Shown piece by piece: positions 9,112 to 18,474 of a stretch of 64,000 bases of DNA. How positions within the stretch are numbered: position 1 is the stretch's first letter; each line of letters begins with the position of its first letter. The stretch lies in NCBI GenBank assembly GCA_040757595.1, contig JBFLWP010000004.1, positions 82,251 to 146,250 on the forward strand, given 5' to 3'. This stretch comes from Nitrospirota bacterium. Lineage in GTDB: Bacteria; Nitrospirota; Nitrospiria; Nitrospirales; Nitrospiraceae. Made by a program: the position numbers and the translations under genes. The notes under the pieces were generated by a model. It ran no database searches and was not told where the DNA came from. It worked only from the letters and a program-made list of their open reading frames with translations.

Positions 9112-10965
9112 ATGCTCCAAATCGAATCGGTCAACAAACAGTTCGCGAACAAGGTCCTGCTGACCGAGGCCTCGGCTCACCTGCGGCCCGGCTCGCGCGT
9201 GGGCCTCGTCGGGCCCAACGGCTCCGGCAAGACCACTTTGATGCGGATGATCCTCGGGGAGGAGTCTCCCGACAAGGGCCGGATTCGCAAACGCCCGCAT
9301 CTCCGCCTGGGCTACCTGCCCCAGGAATTGGAAGTCCTGTCTGGCAAGACGGTCCTGGACGCGGCCCACCGCGACCAGTACCCGGAACACGAGGCCAAGC
9401 GCATCCTCTCCGGCCTGGGCTTCGGGGAGGCGGACTTTCCCCGGCCGGTGGAGACCCTCTCGGGCGGCTACCGGATGCGGGTGGCACTCGCGCACCTGCT
9501 CCTCTCCAACCCCGACGTGCTGATGCTGGACGAGCCGACCAACCACCTGGACAAGGCCACCCAGCGGTGGTTCGAGCAGTTCCTGCTCCAGTCCGGCATG
9601 ACGATCCTGGTGATCAGCCACGACACGGCCTTCCTGGACCGGATCGCGACGCACGTCTGGGAGCTCCGCCACCACCGGATCCAGGAGTACCGGGGCAACT
9701 ATTCCACGTTCCTCGAGCAGCGGGCCGAGCGGGACGCCCACCTGGAGGCGGCGGCCAAGCGGCAGACCAAGGAGATCGCGCGCGTCCAGAAGTTCATTGA
9801 CCGGTTCCGCTACCAGGCGAACAAGGCCAGCCAGGTCCAGTCCCGGATCAAGCAACTCGAAAAGGTCAAGCGCATCGAGCTGGCCCGGGACCCGAAGCGG
9901 GTGCGGTTCAAGTTCCCCATGCCGCCGGCCAGCGGGCGGCAGGTCCTGGAGCTGCGCGGCGTCGCGAAGAGCTACGGCTCGACCGTGGTCTACACCGACC
10001 TGGACTTCTCCGTGGAGCGGGGCCAGCGGGTGGCGCTGGTCGGCGAGAACGGGGCCGGGAAGAGCACGCTGCTCAAGATGCTGGCCGGCGTGTTGCCGTT
10101 CGAAAAAGGCGCCAGGACCCTGGGGCACGGGGCGACCCTGCACTATTTCGCGCAGCACCAGGCCGAGACGCTGAACCCCGAGCACACGATCCTGGACTCG
10201 CTCGGCGAGGTGTCCAAGCAGGCGGAGATGAACTTCCTGCGCGGGATCGCCGGCGCGTTCCTCTTCTCCGGGCCGGATCAGAAGAAGCCGATCAAGGCCC
10301 TCAGCGGCGGGGAGCGCAACCGCGTCGCCCTCGCCCGCATGCTCGTGGAGCCGGCGAACACGCTCCTGCTCGACGAGCCGACCAACCACCTGGACCCGGC
10401 CTCGGTGGACGTGCTCACGGACGCGCTGACCGACTTCCCCGGCACGATCGTCTTCATCTCCCACGACCCGACCTTCCTCGCCCGCATCGCCACCCGCGTG
10501 GTGGAGATCGAGGACGGCCAGGCCAGGGACTACCTGGGCGACTACGAATACTACCTCTGGAAGAAGGCGCAGGAAATGGAGCCCATCAAGGAAGCGACCG
10601 ACGAGCTGGGCCGGGGCCGGCAGGCTCCTCCGAAGGCGGCGAAGGCGGGCGGCGGCGCGCTTCCGGTCCCGCCTCCCCCCAAGTCCAAGGCCGCGGACCG
10701 GCGCGAGCTGTCCAAGAGCCAGGCCCGGCTGGAAAAGCAGGTCGCCAGGGCCGAGGCCGACATCGCCGACTTGGAGGCCCGCATCAAGGCCAGGGATCAG
10801 GAGCTGGCCGACCCGACCCTCTACCAGGATTTCGCCCGGTGGCACCGCCTGCACGAGGAACAGGAACGGTGGAAGAAGGAACTGGACCGGCTCACGGGCA
10901 AGTGGGGCGACCTGTCCCGCGAGCTGGAGGACGTGACGAAGAAACTGAGCCCCTCAGCCGGCTGA
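9112..10965 (+). CDS. ABC-F family ATPase (translation factor type)
   Basis: This soluble protein of 617 residues has two ABC domains and no membrane segments. Domain 1 has GPNGSGKT (about 34), LSGGYRMRVALA and VLMLDEPTNHLD. A charged inter-domain linker (about 205-270) follows. Domain 2 has GENGAGKS, LSGGERNRVALA and LLLDEPTNHLDP. The C-terminus (about 530-610) is a predicted coiled coil rich in Arg, Glu and Lys, as in Uup/YheS-type members. ABC-F proteins act at the ribosomal E site or on nucleic acids; which subfamily this is cannot be fixed by eye. No clear Shine-Dalgarno precedes the ATG. Confidence 0.92.
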   Translation: MLQIESVNKQFANKVLLTEASAHLRPGSRVGLVGPNGSGKTTLMRMILGEESPDKGRIRKRPHLRLGYLPQELEVLSGKTVLDAAHRDQYPEHEAKRILSGLGFGEADFPRPVETLSGGYRMRVALAHLLLSNPDVLMLDEPTNHLDKATQRWFEQFLLQSGMTILVISHDTAFLDRIATHVWELRHHRIQEYRGNYSTFLEQRAERDAHLEAAAKRQTKEIARVQKFIDRFRYQANKASQVQSRIKQLEKVKRIELARDPKRVRFKFPMPPASGRQVLELRGVAKSYGSTVVYTDLDFSVERGQRVALVGENGAGKSTLLKMLAGVLPFEKGARTLGHGATLHYFAQHQAETLNPEHTILDSLGEVSKQAEMNFLRGIAGAFLFSGPDQKKPIKALSGGERNRVALARMLVEPANTLLLDEPTNHLDPASVDVLTDALTDFPGTIVFISHDPTFLARIATRVVEIEDGQARDYLGDYEYYLWKKAQEMEPIKEATDELGRGRQAPPKAAKAGGGALPVPPPPKSKAADRRELSKSQARLEKQVARAEADIADLEARIKARDQELADPTLYQDFARWHRLHEEQERWKKELDRLTGKWGDLSRELEDVTKKLSPSAG

Positions 10966-10971
10966 CCGGCG

Positions 10972-12273
10972 TTACTTCTTCTCAGGTCCTTTGGGCCGGT
11001 AGTACCGTTTACCTTTCAACGGCTCCGGCAGATGCGTCTGCTCCCCCTTCGCTCTCGGATCCTCGTGCACGTACCGGTAGCCCTTCCCGTAGCCCAGGTC
11101 CCGCATCAGCGACGTGACCGCGTTTCGCAGGTGCAGCGGTACGCCCAGGTTCCCCAGATCCTTCGCGTCTTTGAGCGCCTCCAGCAGCCCGACGTAGGAG
11201 GCGTTGTCCTTGGGTCTGGTGGCCAGGTAGGTGGTGCCCTGCGCGAGGTTGATCTGCGCCTCCGGCAGGCCCACGAACTCCACCGCGTGGAACACCGCGG
11301 TCGCCACGAGCAGGGCCAGGGGATCGGCATTCCCGACGTCCTCCGAGGCGAAGATCACCATGCGCCGGGCGATGAACCGGGGATCCTCGCCCCCCTCCAG
11401 CATCCGGGCCAGCCAGTAGAGGGCCCCGTCCGGGTCCGAGTCCCGCAGGCTCTTGATGTAGGCCGAGATCAGGTTGTAATGCTCCTCCCCCGCCCGATCG
11501 TACCGGAGCGCCTTCTTGAGCAGCGCCGCGTCCAGCGCCTGCTCGTCAACCCGCACGCGACCGTCCTGGCCCGGCGGCGTCTGGGTCACGACGAACTCCA
11601 GCACGGTGAGCGCGGTGCGGGCGTCCCCGTTCCCGAACCCGACCAGGCGGCGGCGGGCTTCCGGCGAGAGCTCCGCCTTGAACTGGCCCAGCCCCCGCTC
11701 GGCGTCGGCCAGGGCCCGGTCCAGGATCAGGCCGAGGGCCTCGTCGGAGAGCGGCTGCAGCACCACGACCAGGGAGCGGGACAGGAGCGGGGCGATGACC
11801 TCGAACGAGGGGTTCTCGGTGGTGGCGCCCAGGAGGATGACCGTGCCCCGCTCGACGTGGGGCAGGAAGGCGTCCTGCTGCGCCTTGTTGAACCGGTGGA
11901 TCTCGTCCACGAAGAGGATCGTGCGCCGCCGGTGGAGCGTCCGCCGCTTCTCCGCCTCCTTGATGATCTTTCGCAGCTCCGGAATGCCGCTCGTCACGGC
12001 AGAGAAGAACACGAACTCGGCCTTGGTGTGGCGGGCGATGAGGCGGGCGAGGGTGGTCTTGCCGGAGCCGGGCGGCCCCCAGAGGATCACCGAGGAGAGG
12101 GTGTCGGCCTCGATCGCCCGCCGCAGCGGCCGGCCCGGCGCGACGATCTCCTCCTGGCCCAGAAACTCGGAAAAGTCCCGCGGCCGCATCCGCTCGGCCA
12201 GGGGCGCGAAGCCGTCCCGATCGTCCGGCTCCGGCTCGAACAGGTCCAGGGCTTCGTCCTGATCCTCGCGCAT
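10972..12273 (-). CDS. rarA: Replication-associated recombination protein A (MgsA/RarA AAA+ ATPase)
   Basis: This AAA+ clamp-loader-like protein acts at stalled forks. Motifs are MRPRDFSEFLGQEEIV, Walker A GPPGSGKT, Walker B FVDEIHRFNKAQQD and the sensor LLGATTENPSFEV. The MgsA C-terminal part contains RYDRAGEEHYNLISAYIKS and SDPDGALYWLARML. The start at 12273 (MREDQDEALDLF, about 433 residues) fits family length; the longer frame adds an unrelated stretch. It converges on the ABC-F gene with a 6-bp gap between stops. Confidence 0.93.
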   Translation of the reverse strand: MREDQDEALDLFEPEPDDRDGFAPLAERMRPRDFSEFLGQEEIVAPGRPLRRAIEADTLSSVILWGPPGSGKTTLARLIARHTKAEFVFFSAVTSGIPELRKIIKEAEKRRTLHRRRTILFVDEIHRFNKAQQDAFLPHVERGTVILLGATTENPSFEVIAPLLSRSLVVVLQPLSDEALGLILDRALADAERGLGQFKAELSPEARRRLVGFGNGDARTALTVLEFVVTQTPPGQDGRVRVDEQALDAALLKKALRYDRAGEEHYNLISAYIKSLRDSDPDGALYWLARMLEGGEDPRFIARRMVIFASEDVGNADPLALLVATAVFHAVEFVGLPEAQINLAQGTTYLATRPKDNASYVGLLEALKDAKDLGNLGVPLHLRNAVTSLMRDLGYGKGYRYVHEDPRAKGEQTHLPEPLKGKRYYRPKGPEKK

Positions 12274-12402
12274 GGCGGCCTCACGGAAATGGCGCGCCCA
12301 TTGTATACGCAAGCGCGGGAGCGCCGCAAACGAGCCGGCGTTGACGTGATCCGCGGCCCTGTGTTAGCAGAAGCGCGACACCCGAGCAGGAAGGAGGCTC
12401 CC

Positions 12403-13230
12403 GTGCGCGCACAGATCAACGGCATCACCCTGGCCTACGACGACCGGGGAACGGGCCTGCCCCTGGTCTTCCTCCACGCCTTCCCCTTCAACCGGACCAT
12501 GTGGGAGCCCCAGCTCAAGGGACTCTCGGACCGGTTCCGGGTCGTCACGGTGGACCTGCGCGGCCACGGGGAGTCCGACGCGCCCCTCTGGCACTACACG
12601 ATGGACCAGTTCGCCGACGACGTGAAGGGACTCCTGGACCATCTGGCCGTCGAGCAGGCGGTCCTGGCCGGTCTCTCCATGGGCGGATACCTGGGCTTCG
12701 CCTTCTATCGGAAGTATCCGGAGCGGATCAAGGCCCTGGTGTTCGCGGACACGAGGGCCGAAGCGGACAAGCCGGAGACGGTGGCCTGGCGGTTCAACCT
12801 GGCGCAGAGGGTGTACAAGGAGGGGGCCAAGGCCGTGGCCGACGAGATGGGACCGAAGCTGCTCTCTCCCAAGACCTACCAGACGAAGCCGGACCTCGTG
12901 GCGCTCGTGCGGGCCATCAGCTTGAGCACGCCGACAAGCGGGGCACTGGGGGATCTGATGGCGCTCGCGGAGCGGCCGGACTCGACTCCACTCCTCGGAC
13001 GGATCGCCTGTCCGACCCTGGTGCTCGTCGGACAGGACGACGCGCTCACGACGGTGGAGGAGAACCGGCGGATCGCCGAGAGGATCAGGGGGGCCCGCTT
13101 CGAGGTCATCCCCGCAGCCGGCCATCTGAGCAACCTGGAGCAGCCCGAGACCTTCAACCGGGCGGTGCGATCGTTCCTGGAGACGATCGCACCGCCGGGC
13201 ATGAGGCTAGAGGCGCGGGGCTCGGGGTAA
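12403..13230 (+). CDS. Alpha/beta-hydrolase fold protein (3-oxoadipate enol-lactonase-like)
   Basis: This 275-residue protein has the N-terminal LVFLHAFPFNRTMW oxyanion region, the nucleophile elbow GLSMGGYLG (about residue 95), an aspartate in LVGQDDALT and a histidine in AAGHLSNLE. It is therefore a complete Ser-Asp-His hydrolase. Similarity by eye is to lactonase/esterase members; the substrate is unknown. The start is GTG, because AAGGAGG lies 5 bp before it and no ATG fits. The last residues (RLEARGSG) are encoded by the arm of a heptamer repeat that overlaps the stop. Confidence 0.82.
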   Translation: MRAQINGITLAYDDRGTGLPLVFLHAFPFNRTMWEPQLKGLSDRFRVVTVDLRGHGESDAPLWHYTMDQFADDVKGLLDHLAVEQAVLAGLSMGGYLGFAFYRKYPERIKALVFADTRAEADKPETVAWRFNLAQRVYKEGAKAVADEMGPKLLSPKTYQTKPDLVALVRAISLSTPTSGALGDLMALAERPDSTPLLGRIACPTLVLVGQDDALTTVEENRRIAERIRGARFEVIPAAGHLSNLEQPETFNRAVRSFLETIAPPGMRLEARGSG

Positions 13231-13276
13231 GAGAAGAGGACCCCGCCCCTTCGCCTTGAGCCCCGCGCCCCGTGCC
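13203..13276. repeat. Heptamer-type inverted repeat overlapping the hydrolase stop codon
   Basis: The left arm is GGCTAGAGGCGCGGGGCTCG and the right arm CTTGAGCCCCGCGCCCCGTG. They are reverse complements over GCGCGGGGCT. The hydrolase stop at 13230 lies inside the element, so its C-terminus is repeat-derived. Confidence 0.7.
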
Positions 13277-13288
13277 GTTTTCGTTCTG

Positions 13289-13921
13289 TCAATCGGAGTC
13301 GCCGGCACCGCCGCGTCGGATCAAGCGGAGAAACTCCTCGCGGGTCTGCTGCTGGGTCCGGAACGCGCCGAGCATGGAGCTGGTCACGGCTACCGTGTTC
13401 TGCTTTTCCACCCCCCGCATCATCATGCAGAGGTGGCGGGCTTCCATCACCACCCCCACTCCCTCCGGATGGAGCTTCTCCTGAAGGGCTTCCGCGATCT
13501 GGACGGTCAGCCGCTCCTGCACCTGCAACCGCCGGCTGAACATGTCCACCACCCGCGGAATCTTGCTCAAGCCGACCACGCGCTTCCTGGGCAGATACCC
13601 GACGTGGCAGCGGCCGAAAAATGGCAGGAGATGATGCTCGCAGAGCGAAAAAAAGTCAATGTCCTTCACGATCACCATCTCGTCATATTCAAGCGGAAAG
13701 AGGGCCCCGTTCAGGAGGTGATCGAGGTTCTGCTGGTACCCCTGGGTCATGAACCGGAGAGCCTTCTCCACCCGGTCCGGCGTTCTCAGCAGGCCGTTGC
13801 GCTTGGGGTCCTCGCCGAGCAGCACCAGCAGCCGCGACACCAGATCCCTGATGTCGCGGACATCGGAAAGCCGCCCGTTGACGATGACCGAGTCCTTCTC
13901 CCTGACCGGCTTCTTCCTCAT
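13289..13921 (-). CDS. folE: GTP cyclohydrolase I
   Basis: The enzyme converts GTP to dihydroneopterin triphosphate for folate, pterin or queuosine routes. Its 210 residues are normal. Zinc ligands are in [18 protein letters not shown] and in [23 protein letters not shown] and TSSMLGAF are family blocks. The ATG overlaps the end of the pterin synthase gene by four bases, so the two are coupled and probably successive in one pathway. Confidence 0.96.
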   Translation of the reverse strand: MRKKPVREKDSVIVNGRLSDVRDIRDLVSRLLVLLGEDPKRNGLLRTPDRVEKALRFMTQGYQQNLDHLLNGALFPLEYDEMVIVKDIDFFSLCEHHLLPFFGRCHVGYLPRKRVVGLSKIPRVVDMFSRRLQVQERLTVQIAEALQEKLHPEGVGVVMEARHLCMMMRGVEKQNTVAVTSSMLGAFRTQQQTREEFLRLIRRGGAGDSD

Positions 13922-14367
13922 CGGCTTCCTTCAGCCGGCCCGGTGGCAGGGCCGGCATATTCGAAGTAGTTGTCGCGGGTCTCGACGATCCCGACCTTCT
14001 CCAGCAGGCACCCGGGAACCAGTCCGCGAACCGGCTCGGCCAGCAGGTCCCAGATGAAGAGCGCCAGATTCTCGCCGGTCGTCGGCCGCTTGGAGAGCTC
14101 CGGGTCGTGGTTCAGGTCCCGGTGGTCGAAGCGGGCGACCACGGTCTCCCGGACGAGCCGGTCCAACGCGGCCGCGTCCGCCGCGCGCCCGGTCCTCGGA
14201 TCAATCGGGCCCCGCACGGTCACGAGCACGACGTAGTTGTGCCCGTGCCCGTTCGGGTTGTTGCACTTGCCGAAGGCGGCCCGGTTCTCCTCCGGGGTCA
14301 ATTCGTCCGTATGGAGGCGGTGCGCCGCGGCGAACCGGTACTGTCTGGTCAGGCTGGCGGTTTCCAT
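13918..14367 (-). CDS. 6-pyruvoyl-tetrahydropterin synthase / QueD family enzyme
   Basis: This protein of about 149 residues acts on dihydroneopterin triphosphate, the product of the coupled folE gene. Zinc-binding histidines are in AAAHRLH and in the catalytic block [23 protein letters not shown] and [11 protein letters not shown] complete the family pattern. The Cys-Asn-Asn spacing to HGH resembles the PTPS type more than E. coli QueD, so a pterin product is possible beside queuosine precursors. The start at [12 protein letters not shown] is favoured by alignment; no strong ribosome site is seen. Confidence 0.85.
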   Translation of the reverse strand: METASLTRQYRFAAAHRLHTDELTPEENRAAFGKCNNPNGHGHNYVVLVTVRGPIDPRTGRAADAAALDRLVRETVVARFDHRDLNHDPELSKRPTTGENLALFIWDLLAEPVRGLVPGCLLEKVGIVETRDNYFEYAGPATGPAEGSR

Positions 14368-14415
14368 GATCGAATCGCGCTTCGGCGACCAGCGCTCAGC
14401 CGGCGGCGAAGAAAC

Positions 14416-14470
14416 CAAAAAGAGAAAAGCCGGAATTGCATCCCCCAGGGAAGCGCAACCCGGCTTTCTC
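14416..14470 (-). terminator. Rho-independent terminator downstream of the Fe-S carrier gene
   Basis: On the minus strand GAGAAAGCCGG pairs with CCGGCTTTTCTC (one bulge) around a loop of about 26 nt, followed by CTTTTTGG. It lies about 45 bp after the stop of the A-type Fe-S carrier gene and would end the nuoF-ferredoxin-carrier transcript. Confidence 0.65.
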
Positions 14471-14514
14471 CGCCTTCTCTTCGCACTGCGACGGCTGCGT
14501 GCTGACCGCGCTCC

Positions 14515-14835
14515 TTACGCGCTGAAGGAGCTGCCGCAGCCGCAGGTGGTCTTGGCCTGCGGATTCTTGATCGCGAAGCCCGACCCCTGCACGCTGTCCA
14601 CGTAGTCCACCTCGGCGCCGCTGAGCAGCGGGGCGCTCTGGGAGTCCAGGATCACCTGCACCCCGTCCTTCTGGATGACCGTGTCGTCGTCGCCGACCTT
14701 GCTCTCGAAGGCCATGCCGTATTGGTAGCCGTGGCAGCCGCCGCCGCGCACGTAGATGCGCAGGCCGACCACGTCCTTTTCTTCCTGCATGAGTTCCTTG
14801 ATCTTGGCTTCCGCCACCGGCGTAATCGTGATCAT
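14515..14835 (-). CDS. A-type iron-sulfur cluster carrier (IscA/ErpA/HesB family)
   Basis: This 106-residue protein delivers Fe-S clusters to apo-enzymes. The three family cysteines are present: one in GGGCHGYQYGMAF and two in the terminal CGCGSSFSA. It lies downstream of a 2Fe-2S ferredoxin and NuoF on the same strand, with a terminator after it. Local maturation of those proteins is a reasonable inference. ErpA versus IscA cannot be separated by eye. Confidence 0.92.
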   Translation of the reverse strand: MITITPVAEAKIKELMQEEKDVVGLRIYVRGGGCHGYQYGMAFESKVGDDDTVIQKDGVQVILDSQSAPLLSGAEVDYVDSVQGSGFAIKNPQAKTTCGCGSSFSA

Positions 14836-14877
14836 GTCCTCCCCCCTATCAAATGAGCCTGACGGCTCCGTTGCTGT

Positions 14878-15237
14878 TTATCCTACACCACAGGATTGGC
14901 TCTTCACCACCCCGCCCTGATTGCCCGAGGCCGGGGGCTCCCACTTCTTCTCCGGCACCCGCACCACCACGTCGCCGCGGATCCGCGCCTGGCAGCCCAG
15001 CCGGTGCCACGGCGCCGTAAGCGCCTCCCGGTCCAGCAGGTCCTGCTCGTCGAACTCGATGTCCGAGAGGTGCTCCCCGCCCTCCTGCACCTCCACCCGG
15101 CAGGTCGTGCAGGAGGCGTTCCCCCCGCAATCGTGGTTCAGCGGAAACCCGAGCGCCTGCGCCGCCTCAAGCAGCGACAGGTTCTCCGGCACTTCCCCGC
15201 TCTTGCCTTCCGGATGCAGAAACGTGACCCGCGGCAT
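14878..15237 (-). CDS. 2Fe-2S ferredoxin (adrenodoxin/Isc type)
   Basis: This protein has 119 residues. The cluster motif is HDCGGNASCTTC (C-x5-C-x2-C) plus a fourth cysteine in RLGCQARI, as in thiol-ligated adrenodoxin-like and Isc ferredoxins. ATG at 15237 starts MPRVTFLHPEG. A longer open frame runs upstream but belongs to the NuoF gene in another frame. It follows nuoF by 20 bp, so NuoF may pass electrons to or from it. Confidence 0.92.
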   Translation of the reverse strand: MPRVTFLHPEGKSGEVPENLSLLEAAQALGFPLNHDCGGNASCTTCRVEVQEGGEHLSDIEFDEQDLLDREALTAPWHRLGCQARIRGDVVVRVPEKKWEPPASGNQGGVVKSQSCGVG

Positions 15238-15257
15238 AGCGTCACTGCTCGTCGCTG

Positions 15258-16574
15258 TCAGCTCACGGCTTCCGCTCCGGTCGCTGCGACGGCCGGGGCG
15301 GGACGATACGGACAGCGTTTGAGCGCGATGTGCTCCTCGAACTCGTGCCGGAAGAGCTTCAGGCTGCTCTGGACGAGCACGGCCGCTCCGGTGACCAGCG
15401 TGCAGTAGCCGGTGCCCTTCACGAACCCGCACAGTTGCAGGAGGCTGTCCAGGTCCTTCTGAGCCCCCTCTCCGTTTTCGATCTTGGCGACCAGCGTCGC
15501 CAGGTTGATCGTGCCCATCCGGCAGGGCGGGCACTGTCCGCAGCTCTCGTTCTTGAAGAAGGTGGAGAACTTCAGGGTCTGGGCGACCATGCAGGTGGCG
15601 TCGTCCACGACGATGACGCCCGCCGAGCCCAGGCCGGTGCCCGCCTTCTTGAGCGCGTCGAAGTCCATGGGCAGGTCGAGCTGGTCCGCCGTGACCATCG
15701 AGAAGGCCGGGCCTCCCGGAAAAACCGCCTTCACCTTCCGCCCGCCCGGCACCCCGCCCCCATAGTCCTCGATCAGCCGGCGCAGGGGGGTGCCCAGCGG
15801 CATCTCGTAGACGCCGGGCCGGCTCACGGCTCCGCTCAGGGAGAAGAGCATCGTCCCCGGGCACTTCTCCGTGCCGACCTGGGCGAACCAACCGGCCCCC
15901 TTCAGCAGGATGCGGGGAATGTTGCAAAGGGTCTCCACGTTGTTGACCAGCGTGGGCTTGCCGTAGAGCCCGAAGTCGGTCGGATAGAAGGGCGGCTTCT
16001 GCCTGGGCATGGCCGGCCGGCCCTGCATGGATTCGAGCATCGCGGTCTCCTCGCCGGCCACGTAGCTCCCGTGCCCCTCGAACAGCTCGAGGTCCAGGTC
16101 CACGCCGGTCCCGAGGATGTTCTTGCCCAGGAACCCCTTGGCCCTGGCCTGCTCGACGGCCCGCTTGAGGTTCTGCCGCTCTTCCTCGTATTCGTGGTTG
16201 ACGTAGATGAAGGAGGCCTTGGCCTGAACCGTGTGGGCGGCGATCAGGCAGCCCTCCAGCAGTTGATGCGGGTAGTGCTTGAGCAGGTACCGGTCCTTGA
16301 ACGTGCCCGGCTCGTGCTCGCCCGCGTTGCAGACGAAGTACCGCTCCTTGATCCGGTGGTTCAGGACCTTGTCCCACTTCGTGCCAGTCGGAAAGCCGGC
16401 CCCGCCGCGGCCCCTCAGGCCGGAGCGCTTGATCTCCCCGACGATGTCCTCCCGGCTCAATTCCTTGACGCACTTGCGCCAGGCCTCGTAGCCCCCCACG
16501 CGCAGGTAGGGCTCGATCTCCCAGGGAGATCCCTCCAGCTTCTGTAACAATCTCGGCTCTTGGGTCGCGGTCAC
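15258..16574 (-). CDS. nuoF: NADH-quinone oxidoreductase subunit F (NuoF-like, stand-alone)
   Basis: This 438-residue protein carries the NADH/FMN domain (GLRGRGGAGFPTGTKW, near residue 55) and AGEETAMLESMQG. Its 4Fe-4S ligands lie in ESCGQCPPCRMGT. NuoF oxidises NADH through FMN in complex I and related diaphorase units. Here no nuoE or nuoG lies beside it; a 2Fe-2S ferredoxin gene follows instead. It may serve complex I encoded elsewhere or form a small NADH:ferredoxin unit. The second is inference. Confidence 0.93.
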   Translation of the reverse strand: MTATQEPRLLQKLEGSPWEIEPYLRVGGYEAWRKCVKELSREDIVGEIKRSGLRGRGGAGFPTGTKWDKVLNHRIKERYFVCNAGEHEPGTFKDRYLLKHYPHQLLEGCLIAAHTVQAKASFIYVNHEYEEERQNLKRAVEQARAKGFLGKNILGTGVDLDLELFEGHGSYVAGEETAMLESMQGRPAMPRQKPPFYPTDFGLYGKPTLVNNVETLCNIPRILLKGAGWFAQVGTEKCPGTMLFSLSGAVSRPGVYEMPLGTPLRRLIEDYGGGVPGGRKVKAVFPGGPAFSMVTADQLDLPMDFDALKKAGTGLGSAGVIVVDDATCMVAQTLKFSTFFKNESCGQCPPCRMGTINLATLVAKIENGEGAQKDLDSLLQLCGFVKGTGYCTLVTGAAVLVQSSLKLFRHEFEEHIALKRCPYRPAPAVAATGAEAVS

Positions 16575-16753
16575 GGATCGAGCCCTTTTCCGATGAAGAT
16601 CGCTAACTATACGGCCCGCCTTCTCGGTCCGTCAAGCCGAAAGAGCCGAAAATGGGCCAGATTCTCAACCGGTTAGGGCTTGCGGCCTAACCCGGCGAGC
16701 CTTCCTGGGTCCTTCAGACCATGACGGGGCGGGAGGAGACAGAGCGAGAGAGG

Positions 16754-16793
16754 ACCGGCTGGCCCCTCCCCGATGTGGGAGGGGCCAGCCGGT
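16754..16793. terminator. Perfect 17-bp hairpin between nuoF and a membrane-protein gene
   Basis: ACCGGCTGGCCCCTCCC and its exact reverse complement enclose the 6-nt loop CGATGT. It starts 12 bp beyond the stop of the downstream-reading membrane protein gene, on the minus strand. It lacks a good T-tract, so it may be a transcript-stabilising or factor-assisted end. It is not a heptamer element. Confidence 0.55.
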
Positions 16794-16804
16794 TTGAGTA
16801 AGTG

Positions 16805-17389
16805 CTATTTCAAGTGGCTGCCGGCTCCCATGAAGAACAGCATCGGGATCGACAGCAGGAAATTGGTGCGCGAGGCGAGCAGCGCGGTCCGCCCCCAGGC
16901 CGCCATCTCGGGCGGCGCGGGCGTCCCGTCCTTGGCCGTCCTCTCGACCGCCGCGATGATCTTCTTCTGGTTCGGCCAGATGATCGCGTGCACGTTGACC
17001 ATCATGATCAGCCCCAGCAGCCCGCCGATGCCCACGGCGATCGCGCCGGTCCCGCCCTTGGAGTAGAGGTAGAAATAGAGGGCGAGGCCCGCCAGCACCG
17101 TCACGGTCGCCCCGTGCCGGAACCAGTTCAGCGCGCTCGGCATCAGCCTGGGGATCACGACGTTCTTGGTCGGCCCGTCGAGGCTCTTGAGGAACGCGGC
17201 GTTGATCAGGTTGAAGAAATACAGCAGTCCGATCCAGGTGATGCCCGCCAGGAAGTGGACCCAGCGCAGGAGCATCCCCACCCAATCTGTATCGGTCGTG
17301 CCGGCGAGCGCCGTGAACAGGACGGCCAGCACGATGGCCAGCGCGAATCCTGCTCCCATGGTCTGGAAGGGATCTTCGAGGAATTTCAT
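16805..17389 (-). CDS. Urate-oxidase N-terminal-domain family membrane protein
   Basis: This 194-residue protein has about five hydrophobic segments (near 13-30, 38-60, 90-110, 118-138, 170-188). Conserved-looking blocks are WVHFLAGITWIGLLYFFN and MMVNVHAIIWPNQKKII. These match the membrane domain found at the N-terminus of PuuD-type urate hydroxylases, whose histidines are thought to take part in heme or quinone chemistry. The cytochrome c domain is absent. No purine degradation genes lie nearby, so its role is unknown. Confidence 0.75.
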   Translation of the reverse strand: MKFLEDPFQTMGAGFALAIVLAVLFTALAGTTDTDWVGMLLRWVHFLAGITWIGLLYFFNLINAAFLKSLDGPTKNVVIPRLMPSALNWFRHGATVTVLAGLALYFYLYSKGGTGAIAVGIGGLLGLIMMVNVHAIIWPNQKKIIAAVERTAKDGTPAPPEMAAWGRTALLASRTNFLLSIPMLFFMGAGSHLK

Positions 17390-17495
17390 CGGCTCCCCCT
17401 CTCCGGTTGACGGCTCAGGTTAATTGCTAGGTGCAAGTCTCTACCGCAGCGGCGACCGACTTGTCAAGAGAGCCGCGGCTGCCTCGGGCCGCCCG

Positions 17496-18437
17496 TCAGC
17501 GGGCCGGCATCCGGTCCACGGCGTCGCACAGCTCTTTCACCGCCTTGGCCGACTGGGCCAGCGCGGCCCGCTCCTCCGGCGCCAGCTCGTACTCGACGAT
17601 CTGCTCCGCCCCGCTGCGCCCCAACTTCACCGGCACGCCGACCACGACGTCCCGCAGGCCGTACTCCCCCTCGCAGAGCACGGCGCAGGGAAGAATCCGC
17701 TTCTGGTCCTTCAGGATCGCTTCGACCATTTCGACCGCGGAGGCGGACGGCGCATAGTAGGCGCTGCCGGTCTTGAGGTGGTTCACGATCTCCGCCCCTC
17801 CGTCCCTGGTCCGCTTGATCAGCGCTTCCAGCCGATCCTTCGGCAGCCATTCGGACAGCGGCCGGCCGGCCACGGTCGTGTACCGGAGCAGCGGCACCAT
17901 GGAGTCCCCGTGTCCGCCCAGCACCATCGCCTGCACGTCCCGGACCGAGACCTTCAGCTCATCCGCGACGAAGGCCCGCAGCCTGGCGGAATCCAGCACG
18001 CCCGCCATGCCGAGCACCCGCCCCTTGGGGAAGCGGCTCACCTTCCGCGCCACGTGCACCATCACGTCCAGGGGATTCGTCACCATGAGCAGGATCGCCT
18101 CCGGCGACCGGGCGGCCAGCTCCCTCACCACCCCCTCGACGATGCGCGCGTTGGTCGCCAGCAGCTCGTCCCGACTCATCCCCGGCTTGCGCGGCACTCC
18201 CGAGGTCACGACGGCGACGGCCGAGCCGGCCGTCTCGTCGTAGCCGTTCGTCCCGACCAGGCGCGAGTCGTACCCGCAGATCGGCCCCGCCTGGGCCAGG
18301 TCCAGCGCCTTGCCCTGCGGGACTCCCTCGACGATGTCCACCAGCACGATGTCGTAACAGTCCTTCTCCGCCAGCCGCTGCGCGACCGTGCCGCCGACGT
18401 TGCCGGCTCCCACCACCGTCACCTTGGGTCTTGCCAT
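17496..18437 (-). CDS. mdh: Malate dehydrogenase (LDH-like type)
   Basis: This 313-residue NAD-dependent enzyme interconverts malate and oxaloacetate. The Rossmann loop is [13 protein letters not shown]. The substrate loop [13 protein letters not shown] has Arg where lactate dehydrogenases have Gln, favouring malate. The catalytic histidine is in [11 protein letters not shown] heptamer inverted repeat lies directly upstream of the start. Confidence 0.95.
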   Translation of the reverse strand: MARPKVTVVGAGNVGGTVAQRLAEKDCYDIVLVDIVEGVPQGKALDLAQAGPICGYDSRLVGTNGYDETAGSAVAVVTSGVPRKPGMSRDELLATNARIVEGVVRELAARSPEAILLMVTNPLDVMVHVARKVSRFPKGRVLGMAGVLDSARLRAFVADELKVSVRDVQAMVLGGHGDSMVPLLRYTTVAGRPLSEWLPKDRLEALIKRTRDGGAEIVNHLKTGSAYYAPSASAVEMVEAILKDQKRILPCAVLCEGEYGLRDVVVGVPVKLGRSGAEQIVEYELAPEERAALAQSAKAVKELCDAVDRMPAR

Positions 18438-18474
18438 GCAGCGCTCCTTGCGTCGCTGTGTGAGTCAGCGACCC

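Noticed and set aside
14878..16473. A single 531-codon protein covering ferredoxin and most of nuoF
   Set aside because: Only the last 119 residues are protein-like (ferredoxin). The rest is nuoF read in the wrong frame.
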